64,000 bases of DNA, from positions 96,761-160,760 of the forward strand of contig NZ_STFF01000014.1 of NCBI RefSeq assembly GCF_004834005.1, written 5' to 3'. Below, piece by piece: positions 26,529 through 35,545 of the stretch. Positions within the stretch are counted from its first letter, which is position 1. Each line of letters begins with the position of its first letter. The position numbers and the translations under genes were made by a program. Source of the stretch: Niastella caeni (GTDB lineage: Bacteria > Bacteroidota > Bacteroidia > Chitinophagales > Chitinophagaceae). A model generated the notes under the pieces. The model was not told the DNA's origin. It searched no databases and saw only the letters and a list, made by a program, of their open reading frames with translations.

Positions 26529-27671
26529 ATGTCATATAAAATGAAATTGTTGTTAGCTGGTGCATTGATGTTGGCGACTGCGTTACAGGCGCAAAAAGCG
26601 CCTTCAAAGAAAAGCGTATTGAAAGTAATGCGGTTGACCAACCAGTATTTCATGAACAAATGGCCTGACCCCGGAAAAAGCATTATCACCAATAGAGAAC
26701 GGCCCAGTAACATCTGGACCCGCGCCGTGTATTACGAAGGGTTGATGGCCTTGTATGCTATTGATAAGAAGAAGGAATACCTTGATTATGCCATTGACTG
26801 GGGCACAAAGCATAAATGGGGCCTGCGCGATGGTATTCAAACCCGTAATGCAGATAACCAGTGCTGTGGTCAAACTTACATTGACCTGTACCTGATGGAT
26901 AAAAAAGAAGAACGCATCAAAGACATAAAAGCGTCTATTGATTTAATGAAAGGTACAGAGAAAGTGGATGACTGGAACTGGATCGATGCTTTGCAAATGG
27001 CTATGCCGGTATTTGTACGCCTGGGAGTAATTTATAATGATACCAGCTATTTCAGCCGTATGTATGAAATGTATGCGTTCAGCAAATACAAACATGGCGA
27101 GAAGGGGTTGTACAATACCGCCGAAAAGCTGTGGTGGCGCGATAAGGATTTCGATCCGCCTTATAAAGAGCCGAACGGCGGTAATTGTTACTGGAGCCGG
27201 GGTAATGGTTGGGTAGTGGCGGCGTTGGTGCGCACTATGGAGATGCTGCCAAAAACAGATCCTCACTATAATGAATATTTGCAGGATTATAAAGACATGC
27301 TGAACGCCCTGATCCCATTGCAACGCACCGATGGTTTCTGGAATGCGAGCCTGGCCGATTCAACCAATTATGGGGGCAAGGAATTGACCGGCACCGCGCT
27401 GTTCGTGTATGGTATGGCCTGGGGCATTAATAATAATGTAATCGATGCAGCTACCTATAAACCCATTATGCTGAAAGCATGGGATGCCATGATGAAGGAT
27501 TGCATTCACGCCAATGGTATGCTGGGCTATGTGCAGGGAACAGGTAAAGAGCCAAAGGATGGCCAACCGGTTACCTATGATAAGATCCCCGATTTTGAAG
27601 ATTACGGACTGGGCTGTTTTTTATTGGCAGGCAGTGAGGTGTATAAATTGAAGAACAAGGAACGGTATTAA
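26529..27671 (+). CDS. GH88/GH105 unsaturated uronyl hydrolase
   Basis: This 380-residue enzyme has a signal peptide to about ALQAQ (residue 22). The (alpha/alpha)6-barrel blocks are visible: RPSNIWTRAVYYEGLMALY, IQTRNADNQCCGQTYIDLYL with Asp109, DWNWIDALQMAMPVFVRLG with Asp153, NCYWSRGNGWVVAALVRTMEML and GTALFVYGMAWGIN. It is clearly different from the paralogue at 8.9 kb, which has an HALDDAG block instead of NADNQCCGQ, so the two probably act on different oligosaccharides. It lies downstream of the lyase-esterase-GH2 group after the 17-nt repeat. Confidence 0.86.
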   Translation: MSYKMKLLLAGALMLATALQAQKAPSKKSVLKVMRLTNQYFMNKWPDPGKSIITNRERPSNIWTRAVYYEGLMALYAIDKKKEYLDYAIDWGTKHKWGLRDGIQTRNADNQCCGQTYIDLYLMDKKEERIKDIKASIDLMKGTEKVDDWNWIDALQMAMPVFVRLGVIYNDTSYFSRMYEMYAFSKYKHGEKGLYNTAEKLWWRDKDFDPPYKEPNGGNCYWSRGNGWVVAALVRTMEMLPKTDPHYNEYLQDYKDMLNALIPLQRTDGFWNASLADSTNYGGKELTGTALFVYGMAWGINNNVIDAATYKPIMLKAWDAMMKDCIHANGMLGYVQGTGKEPKDGQPVTYDKIPDFEDYGLGCFLLAGSEVYKLKNKERY

Positions 27672-27720
27672 ACAGTGAACTTTTGAACTATGCATATAGT
27701 CAACGATCACGCATAAAAAA

Positions 27721-27748
27721 CCAGAAACAATAAACTATAAACCAGAAA
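27721..27748 (+). repeat. heptad array, CCAGAAA/CTATAAA words (4 units)
   Basis: CCAGAAA, CAATAAA, CTATAAA, CCAGAAA, ending 9 nt before the GH31 start codon. It belongs to the same family as 20747-20774. Confidence 0.85.
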
Positions 27749-27757
27749 CCAAGTTGC

Positions 27758-30199
27758 ATGATCAGGAGAATGTTGCTGGTATTGACAGGTATGGTGTTTT
27801 CATTGGTGCTCTCAGCCCAACAAAATGCAGGCAATTATCAGTCGGGTTTTAAACAGGAAGGCAATCGCTTTTATTTCACCAATACCAATAGCAGGGCGAT
27901 CATTGAGTTTTGTACGCCTGCCATGTTCCGGGTAAGGGCCAGTTGGGCAGACGGTTTTGCCGCCAACGAACCCTGGATGGTTACGCAATATAATTTTCAA
28001 CCGGTGGCTGTAACTGCTCAGCAGAACGCCGGTTTTTTTTTATTGACCACTTCTCAGTTGAAAGTAAAGGTGCTGCGATCACCTTTCCGCGTGGAAGTGT
28101 ATAATGCAAAAGGAGAATTGTTGTCGGCCGACAACAGCCTATACAAAAATGCAGATACGATCGGCTGTGTAAAGAAGCTGGGCGCCGATGAACATTTCTT
28201 TGGCTTTGGCGAGCGGATGGATTTTCTGGATCGCCGTAAAAAGAAACTCACGCTCAATGTAGGCCGTGGTAAAGGATTGCCGCATGCCGTGGGCGCCTAT
28301 AATGTGCTGGAAGCAAATTATAGTCCCATCCCGTTCTTCATGAGCAACAAAGGCTATGGTATCTTCTTTCACAATGCACATCCTACCAGGTGGGATATGG
28401 GCGCTACCGATGCCAATGCCTACCGCTTCAGTGCCGATGGGGGAGAACTGGATTATTACTTTATATATGGGCCTGCATTTCCTGCGTTGCTGATGCAGTA
28501 TACTGCCCTTACCGGTCGCTCGCCTTTGTTACCCAGGTTTGCATTAGGACTGCATGTGGGCACGTACTCCGGCGGCACCTGGGGACATGAACAAAATACT
28601 TCTGATCAATACGTCATTGAATTGGCCAGGAAGCTGCGCGAAATGGGTATTCCTGCCGATCTGTTGTGGCTCGATAGCACCTGGCGCATTTTTGGCAAAA
28701 CCGGCGGTAAAGGCGCTACTTCTTTTGAATGGCGAGAAACCTTTAAGGATCCTGCTGCCATGTTCGATAGTTTGTATGCGATGAACTACAGCATGGTAGG
28801 CTTGCACTTGCGGCCTCGATTTGATAATGGTAACCGGCTTCAATTGCTGGATACCGCCCAGAAATTAAAGTATACATACCCTGAAGGCAATTATGCCGGC
28901 GAGTTTGTGAACTTCTTCGACTCGAATGCCGTGAACTGGTGGTGGCAGCATGGCGTAATGCGGGTAGCTTCTATTGGCGCCAAATTCTTAAAGACCGATG
29001 AAGGCAGCGCTTTTGGCGCTTTGGCCAATGAAAGTGAAAAAACAGGTCCTCAGGGAAAAGACATATCAGCACTGCACAATGTATTTCCAATCGCGTATGC
29101 AAAAGCGCCTTTTGAAAAATTCCAGCAATTCAATCGGCTCCGTGGCCTGAACCATACTCGCGAAGGCTATGCCGGCATCCAACGCTATCCGTTCATTTTT
29201 GCGGGTGACTGGCCCAGCGAGTGGCAGTATTTTGCCCCGGTAATTGCAGCGGGTTTAAATATTGGACTTTCAGGTGTGGGCTATTGGTCGCACTGTATGG
29301 GCGGGTTTGAGCACAATGCTGATCCCGAATTGTACATCCGCTGGGTGCAGTTTGGCATGTTGAGCCCGCTCGCAATGGTGTTCGGGATGGACCATCCCGG
29401 TTATAAGGAACCCTGGAGCTATGGCAATGACGCCTTGCGTAATTTCAGGAAATACGATTCGCTACGGTATACTTTATTACCTTATCTGTATAGCAATTCA
29501 TACCAACTGTACAAGACCGGCTTGCCCTTAATGCGTGCGTTGGTATTGCATTACCAGAACGATGAAAACGTTTACAATATTGCCGACCAATATTTACTGG
29601 GCGAAAACCTGCTGGTTTGTCCGGTCACTACCAAAGGCGCTCAAACAAGAACGGTTTATCTGCCTCAGGGTGACTGGTTTAATTACTGGACTGGAAAGCC
29701 GGTAGCTGGTGGTCGTTACTGGAATGTAGTAACTCCGCTGGATTCATTGCCGCTGTTTGTAAAAGCAGGTAGTATCATTCCAATACAGCCTGTTATGAAT
29801 TACGTGGGTGAGAAGCCGGTAGATGCTATTACGCTGGACATATATCCCGGTGCAACAACTGAATTTGAATTGTATGAGGATGATGGCAAAAGCCTGGCAT
29901 ACCAGGAGGGCGAATTCACCACTACCAAAATTTCCTGCCAACTCAATAACAAAGGATTTGTTGTAACCATGAACAAGCCGGTTGGGAAATTCACCCCGCC
30001 AGCACACAACTGGTTAATAAAGTTGCATGTAAATGAGGCGCCCACCGGTATTGCCGAGAACAATAAGCCGGTTAATAAGGTAGACAATGAAAATGCATTA
30101 AATACGGCTGCCGGCTGGTATTATGACGTAGCCAGGCAGGTAGTTTATATAAGGTCTTCCGGTAATAACCGCAATGAGGTTGTTATAAAAGTCAATTAG
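27758..30199 (+). CDS. GH31 family alpha-glycosidase
   Basis: This 813-residue secreted enzyme (signal peptide to about VLSAQQ, residue 21) has GH31 layout. An N-terminal beta-sandwich with HFFGFGERMD is followed by a (beta/alpha)8 barrel with ADLLWLDSTWRIF, nucleophile candidate Asp414 in FLKTDEG, and acid/base candidate Asp484 in FAGDWPSEWQYF. The C-terminal beta domains contain LPQGDWFNYWTGKPVAGG and FELYEDDGKSLAYQEGEF. The family includes alpha-glucosidases, alpha-xylosidases and alpha-galactosidases. The KTDEG active-site variant does not point to one activity. It is the last of the plus-strand enzymes. Confidence 0.88.
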   Translation: MIRRMLLVLTGMVFSLVLSAQQNAGNYQSGFKQEGNRFYFTNTNSRAIIEFCTPAMFRVRASWADGFAANEPWMVTQYNFQPVAVTAQQNAGFFLLTTSQLKVKVLRSPFRVEVYNAKGELLSADNSLYKNADTIGCVKKLGADEHFFGFGERMDFLDRRKKKLTLNVGRGKGLPHAVGAYNVLEANYSPIPFFMSNKGYGIFFHNAHPTRWDMGATDANAYRFSADGGELDYYFIYGPAFPALLMQYTALTGRSPLLPRFALGLHVGTYSGGTWGHEQNTSDQYVIELARKLREMGIPADLLWLDSTWRIFGKTGGKGATSFEWRETFKDPAAMFDSLYAMNYSMVGLHLRPRFDNGNRLQLLDTAQKLKYTYPEGNYAGEFVNFFDSNAVNWWWQHGVMRVASIGAKFLKTDEGSAFGALANESEKTGPQGKDISALHNVFPIAYAKAPFEKFQQFNRLRGLNHTREGYAGIQRYPFIFAGDWPSEWQYFAPVIAAGLNIGLSGVGYWSHCMGGFEHNADPELYIRWVQFGMLSPLAMVFGMDHPGYKEPWSYGNDALRNFRKYDSLRYTLLPYLYSNSYQLYKTGLPLMRALVLHYQNDENVYNIADQYLLGENLLVCPVTTKGAQTRTVYLPQGDWFNYWTGKPVAGGRYWNVVTPLDSLPLFVKAGSIIPIQPVMNYVGEKPVDAITLDIYPGATTEFELYEDDGKSLAYQEGEFTTTKISCQLNNKGFVVTMNKPVGKFTPPAHNWLIKLHVNEAPTGIAENNKPVNKVDNENALNTAAGWYYDVARQVVYIRSSGNNRNEVVIKVN

Positions 30200-30223
30200 C
30201 CCTTACTGTTTTATAAAATAGCA

Positions 30224-30268
30224 AAACCTGTCAGGATAAGTATAAAAAGCTTTGATTCTGACAGGTTT
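30224..30268 (+). terminator. hairpin after GH31 (weak terminator)
   Basis: A perfect 11-bp stem AAACCTGTCAG/CTGACAGGTTT with a 23-nt loop, 25 nt after the GH31 stop. It is followed by a T-rich stretch without a clean run. It probably ends or stabilises the enzyme transcript. Confidence 0.65.
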
Positions 30269-30440
30269 ACTTATTTTAAATAAGACAGAATCGCATGTGC
30301 ATTTTAGGTAGCTTAAAAAAATTTATCTTCTTGTTGATCCGAGTCAATAATATGATGGATAATAACAGCGTTTACAATAATTTTACGGCATAACGTTCAT
30401 ACATACTATTTATACCCAGTTATTAATTCCTTATCCCCCT

Positions 30441-30938
30441 ATGATCACCAAGGCCCTTGTAAAATCAATTGCAATTGCGCTAGCCGTGCTGTTTTCTTAT
30501 GCCGCTGTTGACAAGCTGGAGCATTATGCGCAGTTCAGTTTACAGTTGCAAAGATTTCCCCTAGCCATACCTGTTCTGTTTCAACAGCCATGGATAATAC
30601 CGGTAGTTGAACTTCAAATAGCTTTATCACTGTTGCTGCCTTTTTCGCGTTTGAAAGGATTGTTTGCTTCGCTGTTTCTGCTGAGTTTGTACGCGATTTA
30701 CCTGAGCTGTATGCTCGAAAGCCGGCTTTTGTTCACCTGCCAGTGCGGGGAGCCATTCCAGTCGCTTTCGCTCAAAGTGCACATTGTACTTACGCTTGGT
30801 TGTGTTTTTGTCACCGGGGTGGGAGTGGTGCTTTCAGGGCGGATAATGGGACCCTCGTTACGCGATTTGAAGAAATTTCCGTTCGTACGACCTTATTACG
30901 GTCAAATAGATACTTCATTAGTTAGCTCGAAGAACTAA
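30441..30938 (+). CDS. MauE/DoxX-like membrane protein
   Basis: This 165-residue inner-membrane protein has four hydrophobic segments (about residues 6-24, 49-67, 74-93, 113-133). AVDKLEHYAQFSLQLQRFPL at the N-terminal end and a CQCGE pair of cysteines near residue 100 match the MauE/redox-associated membrane family common in Bacteroidota. Members are thought to move electrons or support thiol chemistry. No thioredoxin-like partner is adjacent, and it stands alone between the enzyme run and the arabinose operon. Confidence 0.7.
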   Translation: MITKALVKSIAIALAVLFSYAAVDKLEHYAQFSLQLQRFPLAIPVLFQQPWIIPVVELQIALSLLLPFSRLKGLFASLFLLSLYAIYLSCMLESRLLFTCQCGEPFQSLSLKVHIVLTLGCVFVTGVGVVLSGRIMGPSLRDLKKFPFVRPYYGQIDTSLVSSKN

Positions 30939-31080
30939 ACAGGGCCTACTAAAAAGCTGGTCACGCCTCATTTTCATGGTTATATGGTTTGATTGTTTTG
31001 ATAGCCGGGCTGCGGATTTTCAGGAATTCTGCGAATATTGGTTAAGCAGATCGATCAACGATTACCCATCAGGCAAAAAT

Positions 31081-31121
31081 AAAAAAGGCTAACCTTTGGG
31101 GTCAGCCTCTTTCGTTTTTTT
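31081..31121. terminator. bidirectional terminator at the end of the arabinose operon
   Basis: A 9-bp stem AGGCTAACC/GGGTCAGCCT with one mismatch and a short loop is flanked by A6 and a T-rich run (TTTCGTTTTTTT). It serves the minus-strand operon ending at 31139 and the converging membrane protein gene. Confidence 0.82.
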
Positions 31122-31138
31122 CGTTTCCGTAATTGTAA

Positions 31139-32887
31139 CTACCAGAACTTGACGTACAGGGCAGCCAGTAACATTAATGTAACTACGATCAATGCAATGG
31201 TGCGAGGCTCAAGTTTCAATAAGCTTTTATCGGTAATGAATGCTTTCGGGTTTACTTTCGGTCCGGCCAGGCTGATACCAACCATGACAGCCACAGTAAT
31301 AACAAATGACCAACCCATGTTAATGAGGAATGGTATTTCTGTAACAGTGTGCACCACGCCCTTTTCCAACTTCTCATAAGTATAAGCAGTGTATAACCAG
31401 GTCTCTTTTCCGAAGATGTCAACTGCCTTACTATTGAAGAAGATAGCGAGTACAAAACCCAATACCACACCTACAATAGCTGCTGTACCGGTTGTACGTT
31501 TCCAGAACATACCCAACAGGAACATCGCGAATACACCCGGGCTAATGAAGCCGGTGTATTTTTGAATGAAGGTGAAACCACCTTCACCGCCGATACCCAG
31601 CAGGTCGTTCCAGGTAAAGAGAATGGCCAGGATCATGGCGGCCACTACCGTATAGCGGCCCATCATCACCAGTTTCTTTTCGTCGTCGTTTTTGCCGAAA
31701 TACTTCTTATATATATCCAGGGTGAAAATGGTGGAGATACTGTTTGCTTTTCCTGCCAGGGAAGCTACGATGGCAGCTGTAAGCGCGGCAATGGACAATC
31801 CTTTCAGGCCAGAAGGCAAAAAGCCCAGCACGGCAGAATAAGCGCCGTCTTTTACGCCGTTGAAATTAGGCAGGGCATTGTGTTTGTGCAATACGTAAGC
31901 AGCAATACCAGGCAGCATTACGATCACCGGCATCATTAATTTCAACAGACCTGCGAAGATGAGACCGGTACGGGCTGTTTTCAGATCGGCGCCCAATGCA
32001 CGCTGTGTAATGTACTGGTTGCAACCCCAATAATTGAGGTTCACGATCCACTGACCGGCAAAATACATGGCAATACCGGGTAACACCACATACTTTTGAA
32101 TATCCAGGTTATGCGCATCATTGATGGTAGCTGTATTGGAGGCCGGTTTGGGTAAGATCATTTTGAAATGTTCCGGCGAATCCGACATCAGCGCTTTGAA
32201 ACCCGCGATGGCGCTTTTGCCCAAGCCGAATTGTTCACTAACAACTGTTAAGGCCAGGTAAGTAGTGGCCAAACCACCCACGATCAGAACGGCCACCTGA
32301 ATTACGTCGGTATAACCGATCACCTTCATACCACCCAGGGTGATCACCAGCGCAAAAACCGCCAGTCCGATCATGATGAGGTGCAAAATATTTTGAAACT
32401 CCGGCGTACCTGCGGTTGCATCGCCCACCAGACCGGTGATAGCGGTTGCGCCCAGGTAAAGAATGGAAGTAAGGTTAACGAGGATGTACAGGAATAACCA
32501 GAAAATGGCCATGATCAAAGCCACGGTTTCGTTGTAACGTGTTTTCAGGAACTGTGGCATGGTGTAAATGTGGTTCTTCAAATACACCGGCATAAACCAA
32601 ACGGCAATAATTATAAGGGCTATGGCAGCGATCCATTCATAAGCTGCAACTGCAGTACCTACAAAAAAGCCTTCACCACTCATCCCAATGAACTGTTCGG
32701 CAGAAATATTGGAAGCGATCAGCGAGGCGCCGATGGCCCACCAGGTTAAAGACCCTTCGGCCAGGAAGAATGCCTTCGAATCATGTTCCGCAGTCTTTCT
32801 TTTTCTGTAAACATAGTATCCGTAACTGGCCACTAACACAAAGTAAAGAACAAAAATAATGTAGTCAACTGAAGCAAGCGTATTCAT
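31139..32887 (-). CDS. sodium:sugar symporter (SSS family), probably arabinose importer
   Basis: This inner-membrane protein of about 582 residues has some 14 hydrophobic helices and is of the SGLT type. Visible blocks: SLTWWAIGASLIASNISAEQFIGMSG near residues 45-70, YNETVALIMAIFWLF, GGMKVIGYTDVIQVAVLIVGG, NLNYWGCNQYITQRALGA near 280 and GLSIAALTAAIVASLAGKANSISTIFTLDIY near 365-395. These closely resemble sodium/galactose and sodium/glucose carriers. I start at the ATG at 32887 because the further codon at 32899 is TTG. It is the last gene of the araB-araD-araA operon, so L-arabinose is the likely substrate. Confidence 0.9.
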   Translation of the reverse strand: MNTLASVDYIIFVLYFVLVASYGYYVYRKRKTAEHDSKAFFLAEGSLTWWAIGASLIASNISAEQFIGMSGEGFFVGTAVAAYEWIAAIALIIIAVWFMPVYLKNHIYTMPQFLKTRYNETVALIMAIFWLFLYILVNLTSILYLGATAITGLVGDATAGTPEFQNILHLIMIGLAVFALVITLGGMKVIGYTDVIQVAVLIVGGLATTYLALTVVSEQFGLGKSAIAGFKALMSDSPEHFKMILPKPASNTATINDAHNLDIQKYVVLPGIAMYFAGQWIVNLNYWGCNQYITQRALGADLKTARTGLIFAGLLKLMMPVIVMLPGIAAYVLHKHNALPNFNGVKDGAYSAVLGFLPSGLKGLSIAALTAAIVASLAGKANSISTIFTLDIYKKYFGKNDDEKKLVMMGRYTVVAAMILAILFTWNDLLGIGGEGGFTFIQKYTGFISPGVFAMFLLGMFWKRTTGTAAIVGVVLGFVLAIFFNSKAVDIFGKETWLYTAYTYEKLEKGVVHTVTEIPFLINMGWSFVITVAVMVGISLAGPKVNPKAFITDKSLLKLEPRTIALIVVTLMLLAALYVKFW

Positions 32888-33017
32888 AGCGGGCTGCAAT
32901 AGTTTTTAAAGAGTGAATGAATGTTGGTTGTTTAGCGATTTTCGAGCTGTTATTTGCGAAAACTTCACCAATTTGGTGAAGTTTTCGCAAACGATGCTGC
33001 AATATGTGGAATTATTT

Positions 33018-34517
33018 TTAAATAGAATGACGATAATAAAGATCATTCCATCTTAATTGGTTCTTAATGTCGTATAAATTGCTGTTTTTGCCGATCAATA
33101 CGTATTCTACGCCTGCCATTTCTGCAAAATCTTCCAGGTGTTCTGATGTCAGGTTCTGACTGTAGCAGGTATGGTGAGCGCCACCAGCCAAAATCCAGGC
33201 TGCACAACCTGTTTTCATGTCGGGGTAGGGTTTCCACAATACGCGCGCTACCGGTAATTTGGGCAGGTTTTGAATTGGATCAACCGCTACAACTTCATTC
33301 ACAATTAAACGGAAGCGATTACCCATATCAACGATAGAGGCGTTCAGCGCAGGGCCGGAACCTGCATTGAAAACCAGGCGTACGGGATCTGCTTTGCCAC
33401 CGATGCCGAGCGGATGGATCTCAACAGTTGGTTTGTCATTGGCAATAGAAGGACAAATTTCCAGCATGTGAGAGCCCAGTACCAGTTGATTGTTGGGGTC
33501 GAAATGATAGGTGTAGTCTTCCATGAAGGAGTTACCACCTTTTAAACCGGTTGCCATAACTTTCATGGCGCGAACCAGGGCGGAAGTCTTCCAGTCGCCT
33601 TCGCCGCCAAAGCCATAGCCTTCGGCCATGAGGCGTTGAGAAGCGATGCCTGGCAATTGCACCATGCCGTGCAGATCTTCAAAAGTGTCGGTAAAGCCTT
33701 TAAAATTGCCTTCTTTCAGGAAGTTGCGCATCCCGATCTCGATCTTTGCCGCATCGCGCAATGCAGGGTGGCGGTCGCCGCCTTTGCGCAGCGGACCTGC
33801 TACGGTGTATATTTCTTCATATTCTGCTACTGTTTGGGCAATGGCGCTGTCGCTCACATCATTTATTCTTTTAACCAGGTCGCCAATGCCATAGCCATTT
33901 ACAGAGTAGCCAAATTTCAATTCAGCTTCTACTTTGTCGCCTTCTGTTACCGCTACCTGGCGCATGTTATCGCCAAAGCGGCAGAAGCGGGCATTTTGCC
34001 AGTCGTTCCAACCGGCGGCAGCGCGCATCCATACTGCTACGCTTTTTATTACTTCGCCTTCCTGCCAATGACCAACTACTACTTTTCTGTTCATCCGCAT
34101 CCGGCTAACCATGAAACCAAACTCGCGGTCGCCATGGGCGCTCTGGTTCAGGTTCATGAAGTCCATATCGATGCTGCTCCAGGGAATATCGCGATTAAAC
34201 TGGGTATGCAGGTGTAATAAAGGTTTTTGCAACACTTTTAAGCCGCCGATCCACATTTTGGCGGGGGAGAAAGTGTGCATCCAGGCAATGATACCAATAC
34301 AGGTGGGAGTAGTATTGGCTTCTACGCAAACCTGGTAAATTTCTTCGGGCGTTTTTACTACCGGCTTAAAAACTACCCGTACCGGTATACCTGCATCTTT
34401 ATCTAACGATCTCGCGATTTGTATAGAGTGATCGGCAACCTGTTTGAGGGTTTCTTCGCCATACAGGTGTTGACTTCCTGTTACAAACCAGACTTCCAGT
34501 TTTTTCAAATCTTCCAT
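33018..34517 (-). CDS. araA: L-arabinose isomerase
   Basis: This 499-residue cytoplasmic enzyme converts L-arabinose to L-ribulose with a divalent metal. It is of standard length and the blocks are textbook: EVWFVTGSQHLYGEETL at the N-terminus, WMHTFSPAKMWIGGL near residue 90, HTQFNRDIPWSSIDMDFMNLNQSAHGDREFG split over 105-135, EGYGFGGEGDWKTSALVRAMK near 305 and DYTYHFDPNNQLVLGSHMLE with its metal His. It lies within the ara operon, between the epimerase and symporter genes. Confidence 0.97.
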   Translation of the reverse strand: MEDLKKLEVWFVTGSQHLYGEETLKQVADHSIQIARSLDKDAGIPVRVVFKPVVKTPEEIYQVCVEANTTPTCIGIIAWMHTFSPAKMWIGGLKVLQKPLLHLHTQFNRDIPWSSIDMDFMNLNQSAHGDREFGFMVSRMRMNRKVVVGHWQEGEVIKSVAVWMRAAAGWNDWQNARFCRFGDNMRQVAVTEGDKVEAELKFGYSVNGYGIGDLVKRINDVSDSAIAQTVAEYEEIYTVAGPLRKGGDRHPALRDAAKIEIGMRNFLKEGNFKGFTDTFEDLHGMVQLPGIASQRLMAEGYGFGGEGDWKTSALVRAMKVMATGLKGGNSFMEDYTYHFDPNNQLVLGSHMLEICPSIANDKPTVEIHPLGIGGKADPVRLVFNAGSGPALNASIVDMGNRFRLIVNEVVAVDPIQNLPKLPVARVLWKPYPDMKTGCAAWILAGGAHHTCYSQNLTSEHLEDFAEMAGVEYVLIGKNSNLYDIKNQLRWNDLYYRHSI

Positions 34518-34603
34518 AAAAGGGTGTTTTCGTCAATCGTCATTGGGCAATCGGAAATGGTTATTGTTTGAAGGGATTTCCAGTGACGGGACTTTTTTAA
34601 TGT

Positions 34604-34770
34604 GATAATTTGATAATTTGATAATGAAATACAAGCCGAAAGCCGAAAGAGTTTTGAGTTCTGAATTGTACTTACTTTTTCATTTCTCATTCCTCATTCT
34701 TAATTTTTCATTTATCCAGCCTTCAACATTCAACATTCAACATTCAACATTCGATATTCAATATTCAATA
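34604..34770 (+). repeat. compound word arrays between araD and araA
   Basis: Three arrays fill the 258-nt gap. GATAATTT octads lie at 34604-34627. Five TTTCATT/CCTCATT heptads lie at 34678-34712. Seven TTCAACA/TTCAATA heptads lie at 34722-34770. The last ends 6 nt from the araD stop codon. Given on the plus strand; the operon reads the opposite way. Confidence 0.88.
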
Positions 34771-34775
34771 TTGGC

Positions 34776-35474
34776 CTACTGTCCATAATAAGCATCCTTG
34801 CCATGCTTACGCTGCCAGTGTTTGTCAATGAGCGCATCCTTTAACCGGGGTGCTTTCGGATTGATCTGTTCGGTGAGGTAGGCCATGCGGGCTACTTCTT
34901 CCAACACAGCGGCGTTATAAACGGCTTTGTCGCCATGCTGACCCCACGCAAACGGTGCGTGATTGCCAACCAGGATCATCTCTACTTCTTCGTACGACAA
35001 TTTTCTTTCGTTAAAGCAGTTGATGATCTGGTAACCGGTCTCAAACTCATAATTCCCTTTTATCATGTCATCGCTCATTGGCGGTGCGCATGGAATATCT
35101 ACTGTGTTATGATCGGCGTGGGTAGTACCGAAAATAGGAATATCGCGCTGAGCTTGCGCCCAGGCGGTAGCATAGGTACTATGTGTATGTACAATAGCGC
35201 CTATCTTTTCCCATTCTTTATATAATACCGCGTGTGTTTTGGTATCGCTCGAGGGACGAAGATCGCCGGTGATGATTTTGCCATCGAAATCAACGATCAC
35301 CATTTTGGCAGGTGTTAGATCCTTGTAAGGCACGCCACTGGGCTTAATAGCAAAAACGCCAAGGCTTCTGTCGGCTACACTTACATTACCAAAAGTAAAT
35401 AAAACCAGGTTCAGTTCTGGAAGTTGCATGTTGGCTTTATAACATGCTTCCTGTATATGTTGATACTTGCTCAT
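34776..35474 (-). CDS. araD: L-ribulose-5-phosphate 4-epimerase
   Basis: This 232-residue class II aldolase-fold enzyme makes D-xylulose 5-phosphate, feeding the pentose phosphate pathway. Blocks: FTFGNVSVADRSLGVFAIKPSGVPYKDL near residues 26-53, metal-binding HTHSTYATAWAQA near 95-107, GTTHADHNTVDIPCAPPM, and NHAPFAWGQHGDKAVYNAAVLEEVA near 168-192. Length and motifs are those of E. coli AraD, with the C-terminal KHGKDAYYGQ intact. It lies between araB and araA, each separated by repeat elements. Confidence 0.97.
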   Translation of the reverse strand: MSKYQHIQEACYKANMQLPELNLVLFTFGNVSVADRSLGVFAIKPSGVPYKDLTPAKMVIVDFDGKIITGDLRPSSDTKTHAVLYKEWEKIGAIVHTHSTYATAWAQAQRDIPIFGTTHADHNTVDIPCAPPMSDDMIKGNYEFETGYQIINCFNERKLSYEEVEMILVGNHAPFAWGQHGDKAVYNAAVLEEVARMAYLTEQINPKAPRLKDALIDKHWQRKHGKDAYYGQ

Positions 35475-35486
35475 GATAGAAAAATG

Positions 35487-35542
35487 TTACCAGTTGCCAG
35501 TTACCAGTTCCCGGGAACTGGTAACCGGTAACCGGGAACTGG
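35487..35542 (+). repeat. contiguous heptad hairpin, TTACCAG/GAACTGG words (8 units)
   Basis: Eight back-to-back 7-nt units without a loop: TTACCAG, TTGCCAG, TTACCAG, TTCCCGG, then GAACTGG, TAACCGG, TAACCGG, GAACTGG. The first half is the near reverse complement of the second. It fills the araB-araD gap almost exactly and is the cleanest example in the window. Confidence 0.95.
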
Positions 35543-35545
35543 TTA

